Assembly (NCBI RefSeq): GCF_016907915.1
Contig: NZ_JAFBCW010000002.1
Span: 97,547 to 161,546, forward strand
Source: Desulforadius tongensis
GTDB lineage: Bacteria > Bacillota > Desulfotomaculia > Desulfotomaculales > Desulfohalotomaculaceae
Direction of reading: 5' to 3'
DNA: 64,000 nt
The notes under the pieces were generated by a model. The model was not told the DNA's origin. It searched no databases and saw only the letters and a program-made list of their open reading frames with translations. Shown here piece after piece: positions 52,167-60,199 of this stretch; position 1 is the first letter of the stretch; each line of letters starts with the position of its first letter. A program made the position numbers and the translations under genes.

Positions 52167-52866
52167 AATAGAAAACTTGGAAGTGTACTACGGCGGTATT
52201 CATGCTTTAAAGGGCATTACACTGGAAGTGCCGGAAAATAAGATTGTTACACTGGTGGGGGCAAACGGTGCCGGTAAAAGCACCACCCTCAGGGCAATCA
52301 GCGGTTTGGTAAGCCCTTCGGCCGGCAGAATAACCTTTAAGGGTGAAGACATAACCGGCAAGAAGACGGTGGATATCGTAAAGGGCGGCATTACTTTGAT
52401 TCCTGAGGGGCGGCGGATATTTGCCAACCTGACGGTGTTGGAAAATTTAAAAATGGGTGCCTATGCCCGTAAGGATAAAGAAGAAATAAAAAAAGATATG
52501 GGCAAAATATTTGAGCTGTTCCCCAGGTTAAAAGAGCGGGAATGGCAGCAGGCGGGAACCCTTTCCGGCGGTGAACAGCAGATGCTGGCCATCGGCCGGG
52601 CGTTAATGTCCCGTCCACAGCTGCTGATGATGGACGAACCTTCTCTTGGTCTGGCCCCGCTGCTGGTGAAAGAGGTATTTAACATTATTCAGGACATTTA
52701 CAACCAGGGGATGACTATATTATTAATCGAGCAGAATGCTGCCGCGGCACTGCAAATTGCCGATTACGGCTATGTGCTGGAAACGGGCAGGATTGTATTG
52801 GAAGGGCCGGGTAAAGAGCTGGCGGATAACGATGAAGTGCGCCGGGCCTACCTGGGTAAGGCATAA
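52159..52866 (+). CDS. livF: Branched-chain amino acid ABC ATPase LivF
   Basis: The 235-residue ATPase has GANGAGKSTTLRAISG, ITLIPEGRRIFANLTVLENL, TLSGGEQQMLAIGRAL, LMMDEPSLGLAPLL and IEQNAAAALQIADYG. The start is ATG 52159 (MLKIENLEVYYGG) with GGGGCGGTGG upstream; a longer frame is not credible. It is the last gene of the operon. Confidence 0.95.
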   Translation: MLKIENLEVYYGGIHALKGITLEVPENKIVTLVGANGAGKSTTLRAISGLVSPSAGRITFKGEDITGKKTVDIVKGGITLIPEGRRIFANLTVLENLKMGAYARKDKEEIKKDMGKIFELFPRLKEREWQQAGTLSGGEQQMLAIGRALMSRPQLLMMDEPSLGLAPLLVKEVFNIIQDIYNQGMTILLIEQNAAAALQIADYGYVLETGRIVLEGPGKELADNDEVRRAYLGKA

Positions 52867-52891
52867 AAAACGGGGCAGCGCCCCGTTTTTT
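52865..52891. terminator. Bidirectional terminator after livF
   Basis: CGGGGC pairs with GCCCCG around AGC, with six A residues before and six T residues after, so it works for both the liv operon and the convergent small gene. Confidence 0.95.
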
Positions 52892-52895
52892 AATA

Positions 52896-53168
52896 TTATA
52901 TTGCTTTTTCTTCTGCTACAATATCCAGGTATTCTTCCCCCAGCTTGGTAATTTCACACATTTTACTTTTACCCTCGCTGCTGATTTCCACCAGTCCCAG
53001 GGCATACAGCTGGAACAATACATGGTCCAGCACCGCCCTTTTAGTGGTAGACATTAAGCTCAACTCTTCTTTATTCATTTTACCTGCATCGAGCAAAGTG
53101 TTCAGCACCCTGTGGGCTTCATCCGGCAGCCGGTTGGCAGCCTGTTTGAAATAATCTTTTAAAGTCAC
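52896..53168 (-). CDS. Small winged-helix-like protein
   Basis: The 90-residue protein is all-helical with a C-terminal part resembling a winged helix (VLFQLYALGLVEISSEGKSK then ITKLGEEYL). GTG 53168 follows AGGAGGT. It may bind DNA as a small regulator, but no family is recognised. It is convergent with livF and transcribed alone. Confidence 0.6.
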   Translation of the reverse strand: MTLKDYFKQAANRLPDEAHRVLNTLLDAGKMNKEELSLMSTTKRAVLDHVLFQLYALGLVEISSEGKSKMCEITKLGEEYLDIVAEEKAI

Positions 53169-53349
53169 TGTTTTAACAAACCTCCTAATATTTTTTATTT
53201 GGTAATATTATTGCCCAAATATTGATTAATTAAACAACAACCCAATTAGTTTTATGGGTAAACTGTTTTTATAACCTTGACATTGACTGGTTAAATAACT
53301 ATATTAGATTTTAAATTCATATCTGTTATATAGAAGGGAATGTACGACA

Positions 53350-53985
53350 GTGACTGCAGCTGAAAACATTAAAAATATTTTTTTTCGTGCGGTTGGTCGT
53401 TTTTATATTCCCTCAGACCTTTTGCACTGCGGGGATAAAAAGATACTGCATATCAGTGACACACCCACTGTGCTGTATCCGGCCATCAAAAGTCTTGTGG
53501 CATCATTAAATCCGGAAGTAATAATTCACACGGGGGATTTGGCCGATGATATAAAATTGGAGCATAATCCTCATCATATGCCGGCATATGACAGGGCGGT
53601 GGGCCCTTTTATCAAAATGATGGAACAAAGCCCAGCCGGCCGGGTATATATCGTCCCGGGCAATCACGATAACAGGGAAGTAATAAACCGGCATATAAGC
53701 AGGGCCGGCCTGTTGGAAGAAGGACAAATTATAACGGTAGAAAATCTTAAAATAGGGCTGGCTCACAGCGTGAAAAAACTACCTGCCGGTACTCAATTTA
53801 ATTTATACGGCCACAATTTTAAACCACCGCGGGAGTTTGAAGAAGGAGTGGTGTATCTAAACGGCATCAAAAGTGTCAATATTATACTGATACCATCTGA
53901 TGAAGTAGTAAAAATTCCTTATCCCTGGGCCACAAATCATCATCGTAAAATGAGTGATAAACATAAACTGCCCGGTACAATCTAG
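53350..53985 (+). CDS. Metallophosphoesterase-fold protein with degenerate active site
   Basis: The 211-residue protein keeps much of the calcineurin fold: LHISDTP, HTGDLADD, VPGNHDNRE, LAHS and GHNF. Two metal-site motifs are altered: DxH has become DTP and GHxH has become GHNF. Activity on a classic phosphodiester is therefore doubtful, although one metal site may remain. GTG 53350 follows GAAGGGA. It is the second phosphoesterase-like gene in the window and unlike the intact one at 41328. Confidence 0.75.
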   Translation: MTAAENIKNIFFRAVGRFYIPSDLLHCGDKKILHISDTPTVLYPAIKSLVASLNPEVIIHTGDLADDIKLEHNPHHMPAYDRAVGPFIKMMEQSPAGRVYIVPGNHDNREVINRHISRAGLLEEGQIITVENLKIGLAHSVKKLPAGTQFNLYGHNFKPPREFEEGVVYLNGIKSVNIILIPSDEVVKIPYPWATNHHRKMSDKHKLPGTI

Positions 53986-54054
53986 TTATTTATTTAAAAA
54001 CGCCCGGTACGATATGTGGAAGAGCGCCCTGCCGGGCATAAGGGGGAGTGGCGG

Positions 54055-55053
54055 TTGATTTTTGTACGAACCGGACCCCGGTTTCTTTTCCTGCGTACCC
54101 CGGATACCGGTGGTTTAAAAGATGTTTTGGTAAAGAAACTTTCCGGGCTTCCGGTTGAATTTACCGAGGCCATTGAAACTGCCGGTGAAAGTGATACCAT
54201 AGTGCTGGTTATTCCCAAAGAAACTGGAAAAGCTAAGGTTTCCGACGCCCGCTATATTGTGCTGCTGCCCATTGGTTCATCGGTGACCCTGTCCAAACTA
54301 ATCAACTTAAACCTGGGCGAGCTGTTAACCGCTGCCGAACTGGGTGCCGGTTTGCTGGTGCAGCGTTTACCCCAAAATAATACCAAGGTTATTGATATGA
54401 TTAAAGAAGATTACCGGGCCCAGGCTTTGGGACTGGTGGAAGCCATTAACCTGGGAGGGGCAGACGATACCGTTCTGGTATTTACCGGTGACCGGCTGCA
54501 GAAAACTGTGGAAATAGAAAAGGTTATTGAACCCTGCTTATTGATTCACCAGCCGATACCGCAGGTGTATACGGAACTTAGGCGGGAGGCAGTGCGCTAC
54601 TTTACCCGGAGCCTGGAAAACAGTGAATGGTATGAGGTGCGTATTAACATTTATGATGCCGATGAGAATTATGAAATTCATGCCCGCCGGTTGGAACTGG
54701 TGTTAGAAGACCTGGAAGCGGGATTGATATTAGCGGAAATTTGGACCAGAGACCATGCCCTGGCACTTTTTTCGGTAGCGGCTTATCAGATAAGGTTGTT
54801 TACCATGATTGAACCGCTGGAGTTAAAAACCCTGCTGATGGGATTGGAATATAATGAACAGGGCCAGCGGTTTGTGGACATGGATTTATACCACCGCCGC
54901 AGTAAAATAGACTGGGGAACAATTGCTAAAAAATCTCCCTTTGGGCGGAGAAAATCAGGTTTGCACTACAGGCGCCAGCTGTATTCCCGGCTGAGCTCTA
55001 AAACGGTAAAAAAACTGCTGGCATTGGAAAAAGAACTAGAAAATGCAGAATGA
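54055..55053 (+). CDS. Unrecognised cytoplasmic protein
   Basis: The 332-residue protein has no signal peptide or membrane segment. The N-terminal half is alternating alpha/beta with hydrophobic strands (RYIVLLPIGSSVTLSKLI, DDTVLVFTGDRLQKTVEIE), and the rest is rich in charged helices, ending with a basic stretch (KKSPFGRRKSGLHYRRQLYS). TTG 54055 is the start because AGGGGGAG is 7 bases upstream; the frame is open back to 54016. No family or function can be assigned. It is followed by its own terminator. Confidence 0.7.
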   Translation: MIFVRTGPRFLFLRTPDTGGLKDVLVKKLSGLPVEFTEAIETAGESDTIVLVIPKETGKAKVSDARYIVLLPIGSSVTLSKLINLNLGELLTAAELGAGLLVQRLPQNNTKVIDMIKEDYRAQALGLVEAINLGGADDTVLVFTGDRLQKTVEIEKVIEPCLLIHQPIPQVYTELRREAVRYFTRSLENSEWYEVRINIYDADENYEIHARRLELVLEDLEAGLILAEIWTRDHALALFSVAAYQIRLFTMIEPLELKTLLMGLEYNEQGQRFVDMDLYHRRSKIDWGTIAKKSPFGRRKSGLHYRRQLYSRLSSKTVKKLLALEKELENAE

Positions 55054-55054
55054 T

Positions 55055-55082
55055 GATGCGGTGACCCGCATCTATTTTTTTT
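55055..55082 (+). terminator. Terminator after the 54055 gene
   Basis: GATGCGG pairs with CCGCATC around TGAC, followed by TATTTTTTTT. Confidence 0.9.
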
Positions 55083-55091
55083 GGCATATTA

Positions 55092-55120
55092 TTGACATAT
55101 GCTCAAATAATAACCATATT
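55092..55120 (+). promoter_or_regulatory. Upstream promoter-like block
   Basis: TTGACA at 55092-55097 is followed after 17 bases by CATATT. The stretch TTGACATATGCTCA plus AATAATAACC resembles the second block at 55169, so it may be a duplicated promoter or operator. Confidence 0.5.
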
Positions 55121-55168
55121 CTAATAACATAAATGTGTAATTTCTTCAAAATAATTTTTGAAGGAATA

Positions 55169-55197
55169 TTGACATAGGTTCATAATAGTAATATTAT
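55169..55197 (+). promoter_or_regulatory. Promoter for the zinc ribbon/NifX-like cluster
   Basis: A perfect TTGACA at 55169-55174 and TATTAT at 55192-55197 with 17-base spacing, 40 bases before the zinc ribbon start. It shares TTGACATA and TTCA...ATAATA features with the block 77 bases upstream. Confidence 0.75.
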
Positions 55198-55236
55198 AGT
55201 AATGAACAAATGTCAGTAATAATAGGGGGGATTGCG

Positions 55237-55461
55237 GTGAGACATTTTAAATGTTCATCCTGCGGCCATGAGTTTTCAGTGCCCTTTGGTAACGGTCAAA
55301 TGGGCAGCCAGATGAAGTGCCCGCAGTGCGGTGGAGTGGTGCACAGGAGTCATTGTGTTAACGGCGGTGGTAGTTTTGGATTCGGCCGGGGCAGCAGGGG
55401 GAACTACGGCCGGGGTAAGTTTGCTGGAAGAGGCAGAGGATTCTGCCGGCGCAGTGTATAG
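55237..55461 (+). CDS. Zinc ribbon protein with Arg/Gly-rich tail
   Basis: The 74-residue protein has a zinc ribbon of two CxxC pairs (CSSCGHEF and CPQCGGVV) in the first 40 residues and a low-complexity tail rich in Gly and Arg (FGRGSRGNYGRGKF), an RGG-box-like stretch that suggests RNA or nucleic acid binding. GTG 55237 follows AGGGGGG. It begins the NifX/ParA-type cluster. Function unknown; small zinc ribbons are common beside such clusters. Confidence 0.72.
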   Translation: MRHFKCSSCGHEFSVPFGNGQMGSQMKCPQCGGVVHRSHCVNGGGSFGFGRGSRGNYGRGKFAGRGRGFCRRSV

Positions 55462-55561
55462 AGCAGCTGATTATAATGCCGGTGTGATCGGAGGATGAAA
55501 AGCAGCGGTGATTGTGGTTGAACGGCTGCAGGTCAAGCGCAGAGAAGACCGGTGGAGACAT

Positions 55562-55586
55562 GGTGCCGCACGGGAAGTGCGGCACC
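55562..55586. repeat. Second copy of GGTGCCGCAC hairpin
   Basis: GGTGCCGCAC and GTGCGGCACC form a perfect 10-bp stem around GGGAA. Both arms are identical to those of the hairpin at 45664-45692; only the loop differs. It lies between the zinc ribbon gene and the first NifX-like gene and has no T-run. Confidence 0.65.
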
Positions 55587-55640
55587 GCCGGGCTTTCGGA
55601 ATGAGTAATTATTAAATATATACATGAGGAGGATTTATAT

Positions 55641-56003
55641 ATGAAAATAGCTATTTCTTCCCAGGGAGACAGCACCCACAGCCAAGTGAACCCGCGGCTG
55701 GGAAGGTGCGAAAAATTTATAATTTACGACACCGATACGGGGAAAAATACAGCGGTGGATAACGGCGGAAGGCTTTCCAGCGGCGGGGCCGGTATTGCCA
55801 CTGCCAGGATGCTGGCGGATTTGGGGGTAAATGTTGTTATTACCGGCTTTGTAGGTCCCAAGGCCTTTGCAGCTCTGAAAACGGCCGGTATTAAAGTATA
55901 TACCGGTGCCCAGGGTACCGTGGAAGAATCACTGCAGTTATATCAACAAAACAAGCTGGAAGAAGCACAATCTGCAAATGCAGGAGCTCATAGTGGAATA
56001 TAA
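55641..56003 (+). CDS. NifX/NifB-C-terminal-like (dinitrogenase FeMo cofactor family) protein
   Basis: The 120-residue protein has the MTH1175-type fold: MKIAISSQGDSTHSQVNPRL, GRCEKFIIYD, the repeated GGAGIATARMLADLGVNVV and the C-terminal AAL..AGIKVYTG. This family binds iron-sulfur or Fe-Mo-type clusters; members outside nitrogen fixation are of unknown role. GAGGAGG precedes ATG 55641. It is followed by two ferredoxin/ParA-type ATPases and a related copy at 57751. Confidence 0.88.
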   Translation: MKIAISSQGDSTHSQVNPRLGRCEKFIIYDTDTGKNTAVDNGGRLSSGGAGIATARMLADLGVNVVITGFVGPKAFAALKTAGIKVYTGAQGTVEESLQLYQQNKLEEAQSANAGAHSGI

Positions 56004-56025
56004 GCCCTTTTAGGTGGTGTGTATA

Positions 56026-56868
56026 ATGCAAATATCTATTGCCAGTGGAAAGGGTGGCACAGGTAAAACCCTGGTGGCCACCAACCTGGCCCTTTCTATA
56101 CCGGACCAGCCGGTACAATTGATGGATTGCGATGTTGAAGAACCCAATGCCCATATTTTTTTTCAAGGCCAACCGGTAAGCCGGATTACCGTCACCAGGC
56201 CGGTACCTAAAGTTGATGCAGAAAAGTGCCGGCACTGCGGTACATGTTCAGAGGTTTGTGCCTTTAACGCCATCGCTTTGCTGGATAAGATGGTGCTTAC
56301 CTTTGATGACCTCTGCCACAGCTGTGGCGCCTGCTGGTATCTTTGCCCTCATAAAGCCATAGAACCGTTGGAAAAAGAAATCGGTACCGTTGAAAAAACA
56401 GACGTCGGTGACATGGTGCTGGTTACCGGTAAATTGAAAATTGGCAGTCACATCAGCCCACCGGTGATAAAAAAGGTAAAGGAACAAAGCCTGCCGGAGG
56501 GGATAAACATTATTGACGGGCCGCCGGGAAGTTCCTGCCCGGTAATGGAGACGGTGGAAGGCACCGATTACTGCGTACTGGTAACAGAACCGACGCCCTT
56601 CGGGTTGAACGACCTGACACTGGCTGTGAAAATGGTTAAAACCCTTGGCGTACCCTGCGGTGTGGTTATCAATCGGGACGGCCCGGATAGTGTAATGGTG
56701 GAAGAATTTTGCCGGGATAATAATATAAAAATACTGATGCGCATTCCGCTGGATGTGGGGATAGCGGAAAGTTATGCTCAAGGGATCCCGCTGGTTAAAG
56801 AAAACCCAGCTTGGAAAGAGCGGTTTGAAAAACTTTACCGGTCCATTGTAGAGGAGGTGCAGGCATGA
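56026..56868 (+). CDS. ParA/Mrp-type ATPase with ferredoxin insert
   Basis: The 280-residue P-loop protein has a deviant Walker A SGKGGTGKTLVATNLA, two [4Fe-4S] motifs CRHCGTCSEVCAFNAI and CHSCGACWYLCPHKAI inserted after the first strands, and the late ATPase motif INIIDGPPGSSCPVMETV. Such MinD-fold proteins with ferredoxin inserts often come in pairs and are thought to help Fe-S or cofactor assembly. ATG 56026 follows AGGTGGTG; it overlaps the next gene by 4 bases. Confidence 0.9.
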   Translation: MQISIASGKGGTGKTLVATNLALSIPDQPVQLMDCDVEEPNAHIFFQGQPVSRITVTRPVPKVDAEKCRHCGTCSEVCAFNAIALLDKMVLTFDDLCHSCGACWYLCPHKAIEPLEKEIGTVEKTDVGDMVLVTGKLKIGSHISPPVIKKVKEQSLPEGINIIDGPPGSSCPVMETVEGTDYCVLVTEPTPFGLNDLTLAVKMVKTLGVPCGVVINRDGPDSVMVEEFCRDNNIKILMRIPLDVGIAESYAQGIPLVKENPAWKERFEKLYRSIVEEVQA

Positions 56869-57731
56869 AAGAGTTAACGGTAATCAGCGGAAAGGGCGGC
56901 ACCGGAAAAACCAGCATCGTGGCTGCTTTTACTACCCTGGCGGAGGATGCTGTTTTTTGTGACTGTGATGTGGATGCTGCCAACCTGCACCTGCTGCTGG
57001 AACCGAAAACCGTAAAGGTAACAGAGTTTTACGGAATGAAGAAAGCGTCAATTGATAAGGAAAAATGCATTCAATGCGGCCGGTGTGCAGATATGTGCAG
57101 TTTTGGGGCCATAACCGGCAGTACTGTAAATGAATTGGCCTGTGAAGGCTGCAGGTTGTGTTATCACATTTGTCCCGTGGAAGCGGTGGAAATGGTAGAC
57201 CACCTGGCGGGGCATTGGTTTGTTTCTGAAACATCCCGCGGGCCGTTTGTTCATGCCAAACTGGGTATAGCCGAAGGCAACTCCGGTTTGCTGGTGGCGG
57301 AAGTGCGTAAAGAGGCCCGCAGGATAGCGGAAGAAAAGGGCAGGTCGCTGATTATTACTGACGGGCCTCCCGGTATTGGCTGTCCGGTAATTTCATCCCT
57401 GGCCGACACGAGCATGGCTTTGATAGTAACGGAACCTACGGCTTCCGGTATCCATGACCTGGAGAGAATAGTGCAGGTTGCAAAGAACTTTGACTGTTAT
57501 ATTGCGGTTTGTATTAATAAATATAATTTAAATGAAGAAAACAGCAGGTATATAGAGGGTATATCACGAAAATTAAAAGTGCCGGTTGTAGGTCGCATTT
57601 CCTATGATACTACCATGCACCGTGCAGTGGTAAATAAAAAACCGGTAACACTGGTGCCTGAGGGAAAAGTACAGCAGGAAATTAAAGACCTTTGGGCTGA
57701 AGTGTATAATATTATAAAAACTATTAAATAA
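56865..57731 (+). CDS. ParA/Mrp-type ATPase with ferredoxin insert, second copy
   Basis: The 288-residue paralogue has SGKGGTGKTSIVAAFTTL, CDCDVDAANLHLLLEP, two [4Fe-4S] motifs CIQCGRCADMCSFGAI and CEGCRLCYHICPVEAV, and ITDGPPGIGCPVISSL. It differs clearly from the first copy, so the pair probably works as a heterodimer. It overlaps the upstream gene by 4 bases (ATGA), and 19 bases separate it from the NifX-like gene downstream. Confidence 0.9.
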   Translation: MKELTVISGKGGTGKTSIVAAFTTLAEDAVFCDCDVDAANLHLLLEPKTVKVTEFYGMKKASIDKEKCIQCGRCADMCSFGAITGSTVNELACEGCRLCYHICPVEAVEMVDHLAGHWFVSETSRGPFVHAKLGIAEGNSGLLVAEVRKEARRIAEEKGRSLIITDGPPGIGCPVISSLADTSMALIVTEPTASGIHDLERIVQVAKNFDCYIAVCINKYNLNEENSRYIEGISRKLKVPVVGRISYDTTMHRAVVNKKPVTLVPEGKVQQEIKDLWAEVYNIIKTIK

Positions 57732-57750
57732 ATCGAGGGAGGAGTAACAA

Positions 57751-58116
57751 ATGAAAATTGCTATGCCGGTTGAAAATGGACAAGTAAACCCACACTTTGG
57801 TACCAGTAGGGAGTTTGCCGTTTTGGAATTGAAAGAAGGCAAAGTGGTGGACAAAAAAATTATTTCGGCAGAGGGTTTACAGCACAATCACGGTGGTTTA
57901 GCCGGATTAATCAGGAATGAACAGGTTGACGTGGTAATTACCGGTGGTATCGGCGGCCATATGCTGGAGGCGCTGCAGCAGATGGGCTTAAAAGTGGTAC
58001 CGGGTGCAGCGGGTGAAATAACTGCTGTGGCAGAAGCCTATGCTGCAGGCACGCTGGCCACCAGGCCCAATGTGTGCGGTTGCGGTGGACATGGCCACGG
58101 CCACGGCAGCTGCTAA
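57751..58116 (+). CDS. NifX-like protein with metal-binding tail
   Basis: The 121-residue protein is a second MTH1175-type member (MKIAMPVENGQVNPHFGTSR, DVVITGGIGGHMLEAL, LKVVPGAAG) and ends with the Cys/His-rich tail CGCGGHGHGHGSC, a likely metal site absent from the first copy. GGGAGGAG precedes ATG 57751. It closes the cluster, with a strong terminator behind. Confidence 0.88.
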   Translation: MKIAMPVENGQVNPHFGTSREFAVLELKEGKVVDKKIISAEGLQHNHGGLAGLIRNEQVDVVITGGIGGHMLEALQQMGLKVVPGAAGEITAVAEAYAAGTLATRPNVCGCGGHGHGHGSC

Positions 58117-58140
58117 AATTAAAATATATTAAAGAATTAT

Positions 58141-58176
58141 CAATGCCGTCCTCAAGATAGGGACGGCATTGTTTTT
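58141..58176 (+). terminator. Terminator after the NifX/ParA cluster
   Basis: CAATGCCGTCC pairs with GGACGGCATTG around a 9-base loop, followed by TTTTT. Confidence 0.93.
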
Positions 58177-58260
58177 AGCTTCCGGGTTATTGTCAGCAGC
58201 CGGGTGCCTGCTATATTATAAATTATATTAATTACGGCTTTAATATTATGAGGTGATACT

Positions 58261-60111
58261 ATGGCCGCCTTCTACCACCTGGCGGAACCTATGTCCCAAC
58301 TGGGGGAAGTGGTAGAATTTCTGCCGGGACAAAAAATTGCCGGCCAGGGTCAGCCGGGCAGTTATTTTTTCTTTATTAAGTCCGGCACTGTGGAACTTGT
58401 CAGTGATATAACAGAGAAGATACACGTTAAATACCTTTCCCCGGGGGATTGTTTCGGGGAAATATCCTGTCTTACCGGTGAGCCATATCCAACCTCTGCT
58501 GTGGCGGTGAATAAGGTTGTTTTATACCGTGCCAACAGGGATGTATTAATACAGTTAACCGGTAAGTTTGCTGATTTTAATAGGCATATTATAGAGAGTT
58601 TGTGTCAAAGGGTTAAGCGCGCGGCTGAAAAACCAGGGAGGGATTTATATACAGGTGACGGCGAGCTGTATCATCCCACCGGGTCGCTGATCTGCTTAAG
58701 TCCTGCCATGCGGGCGATAAAGGACCGGGCTGAATTTCATAAAGAATCGGGCCGCCATTTACTGCTGCTGGGTGAGAAAGGGGTGGGCAAGAAGTTTCTG
58801 GCCAGATACATCCATGGCAGTTCTTCTGCCATAGAGATCGAGGCCACCGAAACGGCGGAACTTCACCGGGTGCTGCATTCCGCCGCGGGAACAGCGGTGA
58901 TAATTTTCCGTTTAGATTTGCTTTCTTTTAACCAGGCCTTTGAGCTGGCAGACAGGTTAAAAGAAATTAACGCAAAAAGTAACCCGCCCCGGTTTATATT
59001 TACTTCCCGCCAGCTTAATGCCGGGGTGAACTTAATTAGAAATGCACTGTCGTCAAAACTAACGGTCATTGAAGTTCCCGCATTGAGGCAGCGGATAGAG
59101 GATATTCCGGCGCTGGCCAAAATGTTTTTAAAACACTACGCCCTGAAACATAATTTAAGGATAACATCCTTCAGCACCGGGGCTGTAAACAAGTTGTGCC
59201 GGTACAGTTACCCAGGGGGCAATGTCAAGCAGCTGGCTAAGGTGGTGGAACGGGCGGTAATACTGGCCAGGGATGTGGTGATCGGAGAAGAAGAAATAAT
59301 TTTTCAAGCTCGAACCACTGCCACCACGGAAAAACCGAAGGTGGGCTTGGCGCTGGGTTCCGGGGCGGTTAGGGGCATGGCCCATATCGGTGCGGCCAAA
59401 GTGCTTAAAAAGCACAATATACCCATAGACATGATTGCCGGCACCAGTGCGGGGGCATTGATGGGTGCCTGCCTGGCTGCCGGGGTGGAACCGGAGAAAC
59501 TGGAACGAATTGTAGAGAATATGAGCTGGTCCAGAATATCCAAACCGCTCTTTCCTAAAAGTGCTTTTTTAAGTAATTCTAAACTGGGGCAGTTTTTAGA
59601 AAGGATTATCGGCAAAAAAGAATTTTGTGAGCTGGACATTCCCTTTGTGGCGGTGGCCACCGATGCACACACCGGGGAAGAAGTGGTGCTGAAAAGGGGA
59701 AAAGTGTCAGAAGCGGTGAAAGCATCTGCGGCCATACCGGTACTCTTTGAACCGGTGGAATTATTCGGGCGTAAACTTATAGATGGAGCAGTGGTAAACA
59801 TGGTGCCGGCCAGTGTGTGCAGGTCCATGGGGGCAGATATAGTAATAGCGGTGTCAGTAACCGACTTTTCCTTTGAAACCGGGCCGCCGAAAAATATCTA
59901 CATGTCGGTGCTGCATTATATGGATATGCTGGTAAAAAAACAGGTGGTAGAAGTGGAAAACCGGTGGGCAGATATACTGGTTAAGGTGGATAAGCCCGGT
60001 TTAAGTGCCTACAGTTTTAAGGATACCAGGCAGCTGATTAAAGAAGGTGAGCTGGCGGCGGAGAAGGCGATACCGAGGATAAAAGAACTAATTACAGCCT
60101 GGCAGAAATAA
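58261..60111 (+). CDS. cNMP-binding / AAA+ / patatin-like phospholipase fusion
   Basis: The 616-residue protein joins three domains: an N-terminal cyclic-nucleotide-binding domain (about 10-125, YLSPGDCFGEISCLTGEPYP), a middle domain like a sigma-54 activator AAA+ module (about 145-345, LLLLGEKGVGKKFLAR and YPGGNVKQLAKVVERAVIL) and a C-terminal patatin domain (about 360-600). The patatin catalytic elements are all present: oxyanion GSGAVRGMAHIG near 366, nucleophile GTSAGALMG (Ser near 396) and Asp in LIDGAVVN near 507. The AAA+ part lacks the GAFTGA loop and a clear Walker B, so it probably no longer activates sigma-54. ATG 58261 follows AGGTGA. Likely a cytoplasmic or membrane-edge lipase controlled by ligand binding. 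Confidence 0.85.
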   Translation: MAAFYHLAEPMSQLGEVVEFLPGQKIAGQGQPGSYFFFIKSGTVELVSDITEKIHVKYLSPGDCFGEISCLTGEPYPTSAVAVNKVVLYRANRDVLIQLTGKFADFNRHIIESLCQRVKRAAEKPGRDLYTGDGELYHPTGSLICLSPAMRAIKDRAEFHKESGRHLLLLGEKGVGKKFLARYIHGSSSAIEIEATETAELHRVLHSAAGTAVIIFRLDLLSFNQAFELADRLKEINAKSNPPRFIFTSRQLNAGVNLIRNALSSKLTVIEVPALRQRIEDIPALAKMFLKHYALKHNLRITSFSTGAVNKLCRYSYPGGNVKQLAKVVERAVILARDVVIGEEEIIFQARTTATTEKPKVGLALGSGAVRGMAHIGAAKVLKKHNIPIDMIAGTSAGALMGACLAAGVEPEKLERIVENMSWSRISKPLFPKSAFLSNSKLGQFLERIIGKKEFCELDIPFVAVATDAHTGEEVVLKRGKVSEAVKASAAIPVLFEPVELFGRKLIDGAVVNMVPASVCRSMGADIVIAVSVTDFSFETGPPKNIYMSVLHYMDMLVKKQVVEVENRWADILVKVDKPGLSAYSFKDTRQLIKEGELAAEKAIPRIKELITAWQK

Positions 60112-60115
60112 TACA

Positions 60116-60165
60116 AGCCCGGCCTGCTTACGGAACCGGTGAACGGGTGCAAATGCTGCCGGGCT
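60116..60165. terminator. Imperfect hairpin between convergent genes
   Basis: AGCCCGGC pairs with GCCGGGCT over 8 bp around a long loop that can fold internally. ACATTTTT follows some bases later. Weak candidate stop for the patatin gene. Confidence 0.4.
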
Positions 60166-60199
60166 CAGTAAAATAACATTTTTCAGGGTAGGTAAAGTT

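Noticed and set aside
55508..55615. 35-codon Arg-rich frame starting GTG between zinc ribbon and NifX-like genes
   Set aside because: It runs through the GGTGCCGCAC hairpin repeat, its ribosome site is too far away, and its Arg richness can be explained by the GC-rich repeat.
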